This document shows, one piece after another, positions 6,505 to 12,916 of a stretch of DNA of 12,916 nt; position 1 is the first letter of the stretch; every line of letters begins with the position of its first letter. The notes below the pieces were generated by a model, which was not told where the DNA came from, did no database searches, and worked only from the letters and a program-made list of their open reading frames with translations. The DNA is taken from NCBI GenBank assembly GCA_005878415.1, contig VBMM01000011.1, positions 1-12,916 on the forward strand, read 5' to 3'. The stretch comes from Methanobacteriota archaeon (GTDB taxonomy: Archaea > Thermoplasmatota > Thermoplasmata > RBG-16-68-12). Position numbers and translations under genes: made by a program.

Positions 6505-7566
6505 ATGCGCCTCGCTCTGTTCATCGTCCGCCGTCTCCTTCTTCTGATTCCCACGCTCCTCGGCGTCACCTTGATCACATTCGTGCTGAGCCGCGCGGTG
6601 CCCGTTGATCAGCTCGTCGCGATCTACATCAACCCCCACAGTCCACTCCCGCGGGACCAGCAGATCGCCGCCGCCGTCCGCCTTTTGCATCTCGACGAAC
6701 CGCTTCCGGTTCAGTACGTGTACTACCTCAGCTCCCTGCTCCATGGGGACTGGGGCTTCACGAACACGAACCTGTTCGCCGGGGCCGTCACCGACGCCGT
6801 CGTCCTCTTCTTCCCGCCGACCGTCGAGCTCGCGATCGCGGCGACCCTCCTCGCGACGATCATCGGAATTCCGCTCGGGACCATCTCCGCGATTCGGAAA
6901 GACCGGCTTCCGGATCACGTCACGCGGGTCGTGGCCTTCACCGGCTACTCCGTCCCGTTGTTCTGGCTCGCGTTACTGCTTCAGATCCTCGCGGTCCAGT
7001 ACATCCCATCGCTACCGATTCAAGGACAGGTGACCCCGGGCATCCTCAGCGGCCGATCGTGGGTCGTCGGATCGGGGGTGTTCGATTCCCAGCCGACGCA
7101 CTTCCTCATCCTCGACGCGGCGCTGAACGGCGATTGGGAGGTCCTCCGGGACGCCCTCTGGCACATCGTCCTCCCCGCCCTCACCCTGACGTACGGGGTG
7201 CTCGGCGGCATCCTGCGGATGGTGCGATCCGGGATGGTCGATGCGATGAACCAGGAGTACGTGAAGACCGCGTGGTCCAAAGGCCTCCCGGAGGGTGTCA
7301 TCATCCGGAAACACATCCGACGCAACGCGCTCCTGCCGGTGACCACGGTCGTCGGCCTTCTATTCGCGGGCCTCCTCGGCGGCGTCGTGCTCGTCGAGGA
7401 CGTATTCATCTGGAACGGAATCGGTCGGTGGGCGACCGTCGCGATCATCAGCCACGACCTGGCCACCATCCTCGCGACGACCCTGATCTTCGCGCTCTTC
7501 CTCGTCCTCGTGAACCTCGTGGTGGACATCATCTACGCGTACCTCGATCCTCGGATCACCCTGTGA
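6505..7566 (+). CDS. dppB: Oligopeptide/dipeptide ABC transporter permease (DppB/OppB type)
   Basis: Integral membrane subunit of 353 residues, a normal length for the B-type permease of peptide/nickel importers; it forms half of the translocation channel. The N-terminus RLALFIVRRLLLLIPTLLGV is typical of the family, with the first helix at about 8-30. Further helices lie near 104-128, 141-166, 219-240, 277-300 and 321-345. The cytoplasmic EAA loop, which docks on the ATPases, is EYVKTAWSKGLPEGVI-IRKH (251-270). The C terminus YAYLDPRITL is also canonical (YxxLDPR). ATG 6505 follows a TATA box directly and lacks an SD. The stop is 11 nt before dppC, so the two are co-transcribed. Confidence 0.95.
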   Translation: MRLALFIVRRLLLLIPTLLGVTLITFVLSRAVPVDQLVAIYINPHSPLPRDQQIAAAVRLLHLDEPLPVQYVYYLSSLLHGDWGFTNTNLFAGAVTDAVVLFFPPTVELAIAATLLATIIGIPLGTISAIRKDRLPDHVTRVVAFTGYSVPLFWLALLLQILAVQYIPSLPIQGQVTPGILSGRSWVVGSGVFDSQPTHFLILDAALNGDWEVLRDALWHIVLPALTLTYGVLGGILRMVRSGMVDAMNQEYVKTAWSKGLPEGVIIRKHIRRNALLPVTTVVGLLFAGLLGGVVLVEDVFIWNGIGRWATVAIISHDLATILATTLIFALFLVLVNLVVDIIYAYLDPRITL

Positions 7567-7577
7567 GGCGAGGTGCC

Positions 7578-8528
7578 ATGTCGTCCGAGGTCGTGACCCA
7601 TCGCCCGGAACTTCGCAAGTCCGTGGCGGCCGGGCTTCGGCGGGGCCTTCGGCGTCGGCTGGATGAATACCGGCTTACGGTGCGTCTCCTCCTGCAGCGA
7701 CCCCTGGCAGCCGCCGGACTCCTCATCACGCTGGCATACGTGGGGATCGCCGTCGCCGCGTCGTTCCTCCCCGATCGAGATATCCTCCAGACGGATTTCG
7801 CGAACCCGTTCCCCGAAGCTCCGTGGTGGTGGGGCGCCGCCGGACGGCCGGGGTCATGGTTCGGCACGACGTACCCCGGCATCGACCTGGGCATGGCGAT
7901 CTTCAAGGCGATCCGGATCGACCTCTACTACTCCGCGCTCGTCGTCCTCGGAGGCGCGCTGATCGGGATCCTCGTGGGTCTCGTCGCGGGGTACAAAGGT
8001 TCGTTCTTCGACGAGGCCCTGATGCGGACGACCGACGTCACCTATTCGATTCCATTCCTCGTGTTCGCGATCGCCGTGGCCTTCGTCCTGGGACGGGACT
8101 TCACGACCCTGAACCTCGCCTTGCTCATCCTGTGGTGGCCGCCGTACGCGCGGCTCGTGCGCGCTCAGGTGCTGTCCGTGAAAGAGAACAAGTTCGTCGA
8201 GGCGGCTCGCGCGGCGGGGGCGTCCGACACACGGATCATGTTCCGGCACGTGTTGCCAAACACCCTCGCGCCGGTCTTCGTCCAGGTGTCGCTCGACCTC
8301 GGCGTGGTCATCCAGATCTTTGCCGCGCTCATCTTCGTCGGCTTCGCCCCGCAGGGCGGGTTCGTGCCCGAGTTGGGCGCGCTGATCTTCTATGGATACC
8401 AGCAGGGTGCCGCGTCGTATCCCTGGACGATCCTCTTCCCGGGGCTCGCCCTCGTCGTCTTTGCGGTGGGTGTCAACCTGCTCGGGGACGGCCTGCGTGA
8501 CGTGCTGGACCCGCGCCTACGGAGGTGA
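7578..8528 (+). CDS. dppC: Oligopeptide/dipeptide ABC transporter permease (DppC/OppC type)
   Basis: Second channel subunit, 316 residues. An Arg-rich cytoplasmic N-terminus leads to helix 1 (about 43-63), a periplasm-side loop with WFGTTYPGIDLG (the GTD-like motif normally seen after helix 1), then helices near 118-138, 155-172, 176-190, 233-255 and 284-303. The EAA loop is FVEAARAAGASDTRIMFRHV (206-225), followed by LPN, and the end is the usual [12 protein letters not shown] 7578 is preceded by GAGGTG at 7570-7575. The frame is open well upstream inside dppB, but only this start has homology and an SD. The stop TGA overlaps the GTG start of dppD. Confidence 0.95.
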   Translation: MSSEVVTHRPELRKSVAAGLRRGLRRRLDEYRLTVRLLLQRPLAAAGLLITLAYVGIAVAASFLPDRDILQTDFANPFPEAPWWWGAAGRPGSWFGTTYPGIDLGMAIFKAIRIDLYYSALVVLGGALIGILVGLVAGYKGSFFDEALMRTTDVTYSIPFLVFAIAVAFVLGRDFTTLNLALLILWWPPYARLVRAQVLSVKENKFVEAARAAGASDTRIMFRHVLPNTLAPVFVQVSLDLGVVIQIFAALIFVGFAPQGGFVPELGALIFYGYQQGAASYPWTILFPGLALVVFAVGVNLLGDGLRDVLDPRLRR

Positions 8529-10063
8529 TCGAGGCGCCGCCTCTGCTCTCCGTGCGAGGACTGCGTACAGAATTCCTCACACCCCGCGGCGTGGTCCGGG
8601 CCGCGGACGGAGTGGATTTCGAGATCAACGAGGGAGAGGTCCTAGGACTGGTCGGCGAGAGCGGATGCGGTAAGTCTGTCACCGCCCTCTCGATCATGTA
8701 CCTGATCCCCAGCCCGCCCGGTCGGATCGCGAGCGGCGAGATCTGGTTCAAGGGGGTCAACCTCCTCGCCGGCGTGAAACGCGAGGTCCTCGTGCGTCGA
8801 GGACTCTGGGGACGACCGAAGATCGTTCGGAACGAGCGCCTGCTCCGACAACACCGCGCCCGGATGAGCAAAGTTCGCGGCCGCGAGATGTCGATGATCT
8901 TCCAGGAGCCGATGGCCTCTCTGAACCCGGTCCTTTCGATCGGCTATCAGATCGCCGAGGTCCTGATCTACCAGCGGCGGAAGGAGATCTGCGATCGACT
9001 CCTCGGCGGGCACGAACTGGTCTCCGATGATCTCGATCTGTTCCGCCAAGCGGTGACGAACCCGGATCCGGCGGAGCGGGAGCGGTTCCTCGCAGAATTC
9101 TGCCTCCGAATCGCGGTGCCTGTCTCCCGCGTCACGGCGATCGTCGAGGGGGCCGGGTTGAGCTTGGAGGAACGCGTCGAACGCCTGCGCCACATGGTGG
9201 CCCGCGGGCGAATCCGGATTCGCTGGTTCCTCGAGTTGGTCCGCGAGCTCGACGATCTCGAATCGGAAGTCACCTCTCGGGACTGGCGCCTCGTATCCGG
9301 CGTCGGGACGACGGAAGACCGGCGCCGCCAACTCGCCGCCCGCGCGCGGTATCGGTCGCGCCAACTCGCGTTCCGCGCCCTCATGGCGTTGCCGATCGTG
9401 CGGCGGGCGCTGATGCGGCCGATCGAGGAAGAGGCACGCCGGCGGGTCCTTGATCTGTTGAAGACCGTCCGGATCCCCGAGGCGACCAAGGTGTACCGCG
9501 CGTATCCGCACGAACTCAGCGGCGGGATGCAACAGCGAGCGATGATCGCGATGGCGCTCGCATGCGACCCCGTCATGATGATCGCGGACGAGCCGACGAC
9601 GTCCCTAGACGTCACGACGCAAGCCCAGATCCTCCGGCTGATTCAGGATCTTCGCGGACGGACGAAGTCGGCGATCCTTTACATCACGCACGACCTCGCG
9701 GTGATCGCGGAGCTCTGCGACCGCGTCGCGGTGATGTATGCCGGCAAAATCGTCGAAGATGCGTCCGTCAAGGACTTGTTCGCCGAGCCACTCCACCCGT
9801 ACACCCAGGGGCTGCTCGAATCGATCGTGTCCTTGGACCGACAGGTCTCGATCGGAGTCCCCCTGCCCACGATCGCCGGGACGGTGCCCGACCTCGCACG
9901 CCCGCCGACGGGATGTCGCTTCCATCCCCGGTGCAAGTATGCGTTCGACCGCTGCAAGGCCGAGGAGCCGAGGCTCCTGGTGCAAGGTCAGGGGCGGCGC
10001 GTCGCATGCTTCCTGTATGAGGAGGGAGGGTCCCGTGCAGCCGGCGCCACGAGCCGAGAATGA
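8525..10063 (+). CDS. dppD: Oligopeptide/dipeptide ABC transporter ATPase D with large helical-domain insertion
   Basis: One of the two cytoplasmic ATPases powering the importer. Walker A is GESGCGKS (44-51), Q-loop FQEP (126-129), signature LSGGMQQR (331-338), Walker B MMIADEP (351-357), H-loop H389. The C-terminal Opp/Dpp domain ([11 protein letters not shown], then C464-x5-C470-x6-C477-x17-C495) is the cysteine set that can hold an iron-sulfur cluster in some DppD proteins. At 512 residues it is about 180 longer than the usual 320-340. About 30 extra residues fall between [11 protein letters not shown] and the Q-loop, and about 150 between residue 150 and 303, an Arg/Glu-rich, largely helical-looking segment. 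GTG 8525 overlaps the dppC stop as GTGA, which suggests translational coupling; no other start keeps the first beta strand. The 3' end overlaps the dppF start. Confidence 0.93.
   Translation: MIEAPPLLSVRGLRTEFLTPRGVVRAADGVDFEINEGEVLGLVGESGCGKSVTALSIMYLIPSPPGRIASGEIWFKGVNLLAGVKREVLVRRGLWGRPKIVRNERLLRQHRARMSKVRGREMSMIFQEPMASLNPVLSIGYQIAEVLIYQRRKEICDRLLGGHELVSDDLDLFRQAVTNPDPAERERFLAEFCLRIAVPVSRVTAIVEGAGLSLEERVERLRHMVARGRIRIRWFLELVRELDDLESEVTSRDWRLVSGVGTTEDRRRQLAARARYRSRQLAFRALMALPIVRRALMRPIEEEARRRVLDLLKTVRIPEATKVYRAYPHELSGGMQQRAMIAMALACDPVMMIADEPTTSLDVTTQAQILRLIQDLRGRTKSAILYITHDLAVIAELCDRVAVMYAGKIVEDASVKDLFAEPLHPYTQGLLESIVSLDRQVSIGVPLPTIAGTVPDLARPPTGCRFHPRCKYAFDRCKAEEPRLLVQGQGRRVACFLYEEGGSRAAGATSRE
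10021..10030 (+). promoter_or_regulatory. Shine-Dalgarno of dppF inside the end of dppD
   Basis: GGAGGGAGGG lies 4-9 nt before GTG 10035 and within the last codons of dppD. It favours GTG 10035 as the dppF start over the in-frame ATG 10017, which would place this purine run inside the coding sequence. Confidence 0.6.
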
Positions 10064-11453
10064 CATCCTGGTGGCGGCGCTCGGCCTCCGCAAGTACTTC
10101 CCGGTGAAGGGCGGCATCCTGCGGCGAACGATTGCGCAGGTGAAGGCGGTGGACGGGGTGGACCTGTTCATCCGCCGCGGGGAGACGCTCGCCCTCGTGG
10201 GCGAGAGCGGATGCGGGAAGACGACCTTGGGCCGCCTCCTTCTCCAGCTGATCCCGGTCACGTCCGGGACGGTCCTCTTCGACCTGCCATCGACCGCGTA
10301 CCGGGAGGCCCACCTGCGTTGGCCGCGCGGCGCGGGAAACGGCGATTCTGCCGCATCCGCGGACCCGCAGCTTCGGGCCGTCGTCGGTCGCTACGGGATC
10401 ACCGGTCGCCGCCCGCGGGCCCTGAAGCCCCTCCGCCGACGCATGCAGCCCGTCTTCCAAGATCCGTTCACGTCGCTCGACCCTCGTATGCTGGTCAAGG
10501 ACATCGTCGCGGAGCCCATCCTGATCAACCGGCTCATGACACGCGCGGAGGCGATGGAGCGAGCCGCGAAACTGCTCCAGGAGGTCGGACTCGGCCCCGA
10601 CCATCTGTACCGTTTCCCCCACGAGTTCTCCGGCGGACAGCGTCAGCGGATCGCCATCGCCCGCGCCCTGGCCCCCGAGCCCGAATTCCTTCTCCTGGAC
10701 GAACCGACGAGCGCCCTCGACGTCTCCGTCCAGGCGCAGATCCTCAACTTGCTCAAGGACATTCAGGGACGGCAACACCTGACGTACCTGTTGATCACGC
10801 ACAACCTCAGCGTCGTCCGGCAGATGGCGGATCGCGTCGCGGTCATGTACCTCGGGCAGATCGTCGAGGAGGCCCCGACGCGCGACCTCTTCGAGAATCC
10901 GCTCCATCCGTACACGAAGGCCCTCCTGTCCGCGGTCCCGGTGCCGGACCCGAAGCGGCGGAGGGAGCGGATCCTCCTGCCGGGCGACGTGCCGAGCCCT
11001 GTCGACCCCCCATCCGGCTGCCGGTTCCATACGCGATGCAACGCCGTGATGCCGCATTGCGGATGGAGCCCTCGCGACGCCGCCTCCGTGGCGGCGTACC
11101 TATTCGACTCGTCACGCAACCCGAGCGCGGCGAAGCTCCCGCCCCTTTCGGAGGTCTCGATCCAAGGCGATCGGCTTCGCCTCCGATTCGCCCGGACCGA
11201 GCCGACCGCGGCGGACCGGGACGAGGTGGCTGCGCTGGTCCAGGCGAGGGCCGGAGTACCCGGGGGCATGGCATTCCGCGCGATTGCGGCCGTCGAGCTT
11301 CGCGAGGGCGCAATCGATCTCGAATTCCTCCCTCCCCTGGGACCGGCATACGTCGAGGTCTCGCCCAACCACATGGTCGCCTGCTACCTCTACTCGGCAC
11401 CCGAGTCCCGACTTCCACTCGAGCCGTTTCACGCGGAAGGTGTCGCGCGGTGA
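10035..11453 (+). CDS. dppF: Oligopeptide/dipeptide ABC transporter ATPase F with split C-terminal domain
   Basis: Second ATPase of the importer, 472 residues from GTG 10035, against about 330 normally. It starts with the F-type motif [16 protein letters not shown] (18-33). Walker A is GESGCGKT (56-63), Q-loop FQDP (141-144), signature FSGGQRQR (198-205), Walker B FLLLDEP (218-224), H-loop H256. There are two insertions: about 40 residues at 85-135 before the Q-loop, and about 100 residues at 345-445 inside the C-terminal domain. The cysteines C329-x5-C335-x6-C342 are followed by unrelated sequence ([34 protein letters not shown]) before the terminal HMVACYLY with C450. The inserted part looks like a small beta-rich domain. 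It overlaps the end of dppD by 29 nt, so the two ATPases are translated from one message in a likely 1:1 ratio. Confidence 0.93.
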   Translation: MQPAPRAENDILVAALGLRKYFPVKGGILRRTIAQVKAVDGVDLFIRRGETLALVGESGCGKTTLGRLLLQLIPVTSGTVLFDLPSTAYREAHLRWPRGAGNGDSAASADPQLRAVVGRYGITGRRPRALKPLRRRMQPVFQDPFTSLDPRMLVKDIVAEPILINRLMTRAEAMERAAKLLQEVGLGPDHLYRFPHEFSGGQRQRIAIARALAPEPEFLLLDEPTSALDVSVQAQILNLLKDIQGRQHLTYLLITHNLSVVRQMADRVAVMYLGQIVEEAPTRDLFENPLHPYTKALLSAVPVPDPKRRRERILLPGDVPSPVDPPSGCRFHTRCNAVMPHCGWSPRDAASVAAYLFDSSRNPSAAKLPPLSEVSIQGDRLRLRFARTEPTAADRDEVAALVQARAGVPGGMAFRAIAAVELREGAIDLEFLPPLGPAYVEVSPNHMVACYLYSAPESRLPLEPFHAEGVAR

Positions 11454-11507
11454 GACGCTGAAGCGCAAGGGCCTTCTATTCGACGGGCGGTGACGAGCCG
11501 GCATCTG

Positions 11508-11858
11508 ATGTCCGTCGGTGCGGCCTCACGGCCGGGCTTCGATCCTCTCGAGCCGTTCGCGAACAAGGAACTCCTGGACGAACTGGTCGGAGAACTCGGA
11601 AAGTTCCGCTACAAGCTCTACGGCTCGATCCCGATTCGATTCCACCGCGGCGAACCGACGGCGTACGAGTTCGATCTGAACCTCGGCGTGGTCCACTTCA
11701 CCGAACAGGATTTCCAGCGGTTGAGCGAGATCTTCCAGCAAATCAACAAGAAGTGGGGAACGCGCATGACGTTCTGCATCTATCCTTCGAAGGACCAGGC
11801 GAGGGACATGATCCTCAACGTCCGAGGATCGCCTCGCGCGCCGGCTGAGATCGACTGA
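11508..11858 (+). CDS. Conserved-looking protein of unknown function, 116 residues
   Basis: A soluble protein with no signal peptide or membrane segment. It begins MSVGAASRPGFDPLEPF, then an amphipathic helix (NKELLDELVGELGKFRYKL), a strand-rich part (GSIPIRFHRG, YEFDLNLGVVHFT), a second helix (DFQRLSEIFQQINKKW) and a last strand (RMTFCIYPS) before a polar tail. The alternation of charged helices and short strands and the ordinary amino acid composition support a real protein, but I cannot place it in a family. ATG 11508 is preferred over GTG 11490 because a TTCTATT box at 11474-11480 lies about 30 nt upstream; no SD serves either start. It follows dppF by 54 nt and could be read through from the operon. 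Its stop faces the RidA stop across 23 nt. Confidence 0.65.
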   Translation: MSVGAASRPGFDPLEPFANKELLDELVGELGKFRYKLYGSIPIRFHRGEPTAYEFDLNLGVVHFTEQDFQRLSEIFQQINKKWGTRMTFCIYPSKDQARDMILNVRGSPRAPAEID

Positions 11859-11881
11859 TTCGGCGCGGGTTGGCCGGCCCT

Positions 11882-12265
11882 CTACGACTCCGGAACGTAC
11901 GCGATCCCCTGGATCTCCACTTTCATCCCGAACAGCAGGTCCGCCCTGACGGTCGCGCGGGCGGGTCGCGGCTCCCGCGGGAAGAACGTCGCGTACACTT
12001 CGTTCATCGCGGCGAAGTCGTTGAGGTCTCTCAGATAGACCGTCGTCGAGAGGACGTGATCCATGTCCGATCTCGCCGCGCCGACGACCCGACGGAAGTT
12101 CTCGAGCGTCCGTCGCGTCTGCGAGCGGATGTCGCCTTCGACTACCTTCCCGTCGGCCCCGAGGGACCCCTGCCCTGCGACGAAGACGAGATCCCGCCAC
12201 CGCACGCCCCAGGAGAACGGGAGCCCGACTGCGGGCAGGTCCGTCCGCACCGCCTCATGCGCCAT
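11882..12265 (-). CDS. ridA: RidA/YjgF/YER057c-family enamine/imine deaminase
   Basis: A 127-residue protein, the normal length for the RidA family. These trimeric cytosolic proteins hydrolyse reactive enamine/imine intermediates released by pyridoxal-phosphate enzymes such as threonine dehydratase. Matches: LVFVAGQGSLGADGKVV (26-42), QTRRTLENFRRVVGAARSDM (49-68), VLSTTVYLRDLNDFAAMNEV (71-90), YATFFP (91-96), PARATV (101-106) and VEIQGIAYV (116-124). The family's substrate-binding Arg is R103 and the conserved Glu is E117, so it is likely an active deaminase of the archetypal subgroup; the loop between them is one residue shorter than in the E. coli enzyme. ATG 12265 has no SD and the upstream TATA-like sequences are weak (CCCTATCC around 12288 on this strand). 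It is convergent with the unknown gene at 11508 and divergent from the FMN-barrel gene. Confidence 0.9.
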   Translation of the reverse strand: MAHEAVRTDLPAVGLPFSWGVRWRDLVFVAGQGSLGADGKVVEGDIRSQTRRTLENFRRVVGAARSDMDHVLSTTVYLRDLNDFAAMNEVYATFFPREPRPARATVRADLLFGMKVEIQGIAYVPES

Positions 12266-12331
12266 GGGCCGTGTATCCCGCTCGACAGGATAGGGATTCC
12301 GTCCCGTCCGCGGAGGCCGGGAGCGCGGCGG

Positions 12332-12337
12332 CTTTAA
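12332..12337 (+). promoter_or_regulatory. TATA-type box of the leader ORF / FMN-barrel gene
   Basis: CTTTAA centred at 12335 is 25 nt before ATG 12360, which is where an archaeal transcript would start. This makes the message leaderless with respect to the 16-codon ORF and gives the FMN-barrel gene a 47-nt leader. Confidence 0.45.
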
Positions 12338-12359
12338 CCCGAATTCCGTTGAAGGTTCG

Positions 12360-12410
12360 ATGTCGCAGATCGCGTCGAGGACGGCGGCGTCCCGGAGGTT
12401 TGATCCTTGA
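12360..12410 (+). CDS. 16-residue leader peptide overlapping the next start
   Basis: ATG 12360 opens MSQIASRTAASRRFDP and stops with TGA at 12408-12410. That stop overlaps the TTG start at 12407 as TTGA, and the SD of the downstream gene lies inside this ORF. The position fits a leaderless ORF just after a TATA-type box. It may couple or attenuate translation of the downstream gene. Alternatively it could be the true N-terminus followed by a frameshift, or a chance ORF; length alone gives no proof. Confidence 0.35.
   Translation: MSQIASRTAASRRFDP
12394..12399 (+). promoter_or_regulatory. Shine-Dalgarno that fixes a TTG start
   Basis: GGAGGT followed by a 7-nt gap leads to TTG 12407. An in-frame TGA at 12401-12403 excludes any earlier start, and the next candidates (GTG 12425, an internal ATG) have no SD. 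Confidence 0.75.
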
Positions 12411-12916
12411 GCTACCTGAAGACTGTGAGGCGGCGATGGTCGGAGGCGGCGGTTCAGCAGAGCATTCGGCGGATCCTACGCGAGAACGTGCTCTGTTCGA
12501 TGTCGACGATCGGGTCACGGAACCGGCCGCACATCAACACCGCGTACTTCTGCTATTCCCCCTCGCTGGAGATCTTCTTCCTCTCCGACGCGGGCTCTGC
12601 GCACGGCCGGAACCTCGAACGGAGCCCGTCGACGGCGATGGCCGTCTTCCGCTCGACGCAGGTCTGGGGCGGGTCCGACCGGGGACTGCAGCTTTTCGGG
12701 ACGTGCCACCCGGCGGCGGGTCCATTTGCTCGACAGGCAGCCCAGTTCTACGGCAAGCGGTTCCCCCGCTATGACCGCATCGTCGCGTCGACGTCCGGCG
12801 CGGCGAAGCGTGCGGCCGATCAGCTCCGATCCTACACGTTCTACCGGTTCGTGCCGAGGACGGTCAAGATCCTGGACGAACGGGTGTTCGGCGGCGCCGT
12901 GTTCGTGGTCGTCTCC
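12407..12916 (+). CDS. Pyridoxamine-5'-phosphate-oxidase-like FMN-binding split-barrel protein (partial, 3' end outside)
   Basis: The first 170 residues of a protein that continues past the window. After a basic helix (YLKTVRRRWSEAAVQQSIRR) comes the barrel pattern ILRENVLCSMSTIGSRNRPH (23-42), INTAYFCYSPSLEIFFLSDA (43-62), HGRNLERSPSTAMAVF (66-81) and LQLFGTCHPA (94-103). This is the usual order in PNPOx-like/UPF0306-type flavin-binding proteins, where the S-x-H-x-x-N segment and the following strands line an FMN site. The function may be an oxidoreductase or flavin/heme-handling protein; true pyridoxine phosphate oxidase activity is not implied. The end (TFYRFVPRTVKILDERVFGGAVFVVVS) fits the family's last strands. 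It starts at TTG 12407 behind a strong SD and is transcribed away from the RidA gene. Fold assignment is fairly secure, substrate unknown. Confidence 0.78.
   Translation, partial: MSYLKTVRRRWSEAAVQQSIRRILRENVLCSMSTIGSRNRPHINTAYFCYSPSLEIFFLSDAGSAHGRNLERSPSTAMAVFRSTQVWGGSDRGLQLFGTCHPAAGPFARQAAQFYGKRFPRYDRIVASTSGAAKRAADQLRSYTFYRFVPRTVKILDERVFGGAVFVVVS

Noticed and set aside
9768..11057. 429-residue minus-strand frame across dppD/dppF
   Set aside because: Shadow of two genes with complete ATPase motifs on the plus strand; no own domain.
10211..11461. 416-residue plus-strand frame inside dppF
   Set aside because: Out-of-frame Arg/Pro-rich reading of dppF.
1..12916. CRISPR arrays, insertion sequences, tRNA or rRNA genes
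   Set aside because: I saw no regularly spaced repeats, transposase motifs, terminal inverted repeats or tRNA/rRNA signatures; the non-coding gaps are all under about 180 nt.

Overview
The window looks like a piece of a GC-rich archaeal genome. The main reasons are an archaeo-eukaryotic primase small-subunit-like protein, TATA-type boxes about 25 nt upstream of likely 5' ends, a substrate-binding protein anchored by an N-terminal membrane helix and carrying PKD repeats, and mixed ATG/GTG/TTG starts with or without Shine-Dalgarno (SD) sequences. A high-GC Thermoplasmatota lineage is my best guess, but this is inference from style and not a phylogenetic result.

Layout. Positions 3-62 are the 3' end of a gene whose last 19 residues nearly match the end of the next gene, so the window opens inside a tandem pair of GcvT/DmdA-like tetrahydrofolate aminomethyltransferase-family genes (second copy complete at 241-1395). 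An aldo/keto reductase gene follows (1439-2201). Its last part has lost about 20 codons together with the reading frame, so it reads open into the next gene, a PriS-like primase catalytic subunit (2246-3064). A 30-residue Lys/Arg-rich microprotein (3065-3157, minus) converges on it.

Positions 3306-11453 hold a complete oligopeptide/dipeptide-type (Opp/Dpp, PepT family) ABC importer: a membrane-anchored PKD-PKD-SBP_bac_5 binding protein with a +1 frameshift at a GGGG run, two permeases (B, C) and two ATPases (D, F). B-C-D-F are tightly spaced or overlapping, so they are almost certainly one transcript starting at a TATA box near 6470. A small two-helix membrane protein is encoded antisense between the binding-protein gene and the permeases. 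Both ATPases are much longer than usual, with insertions in the helical subdomain (D) and inside the cysteine-bearing C-terminal domain (F).

The right end has an unrecognised 116-residue protein (11508-11858), a RidA-family deaminase (minus strand, 11882-12265) and, divergent from it, a pyridoxamine-5'-phosphate-oxidase-like FMN-barrel protein. That last gene starts at TTG 12407 behind a strong SD, overlaps the stop of a 16-codon leaderless-looking leader ORF, and runs off the window.

Functionally, the transporter would import peptides or similar small solutes. The aminomethyltransferase pair would move one-carbon units from a methylated substrate to tetrahydrofolate or a similar carrier. 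The remaining genes look like independent housekeeping or metabolic genes. Two frame disruptions in one window (aldo/keto reductase and binding protein) raise the question of assembly error versus real decay, and should be checked against reads first.
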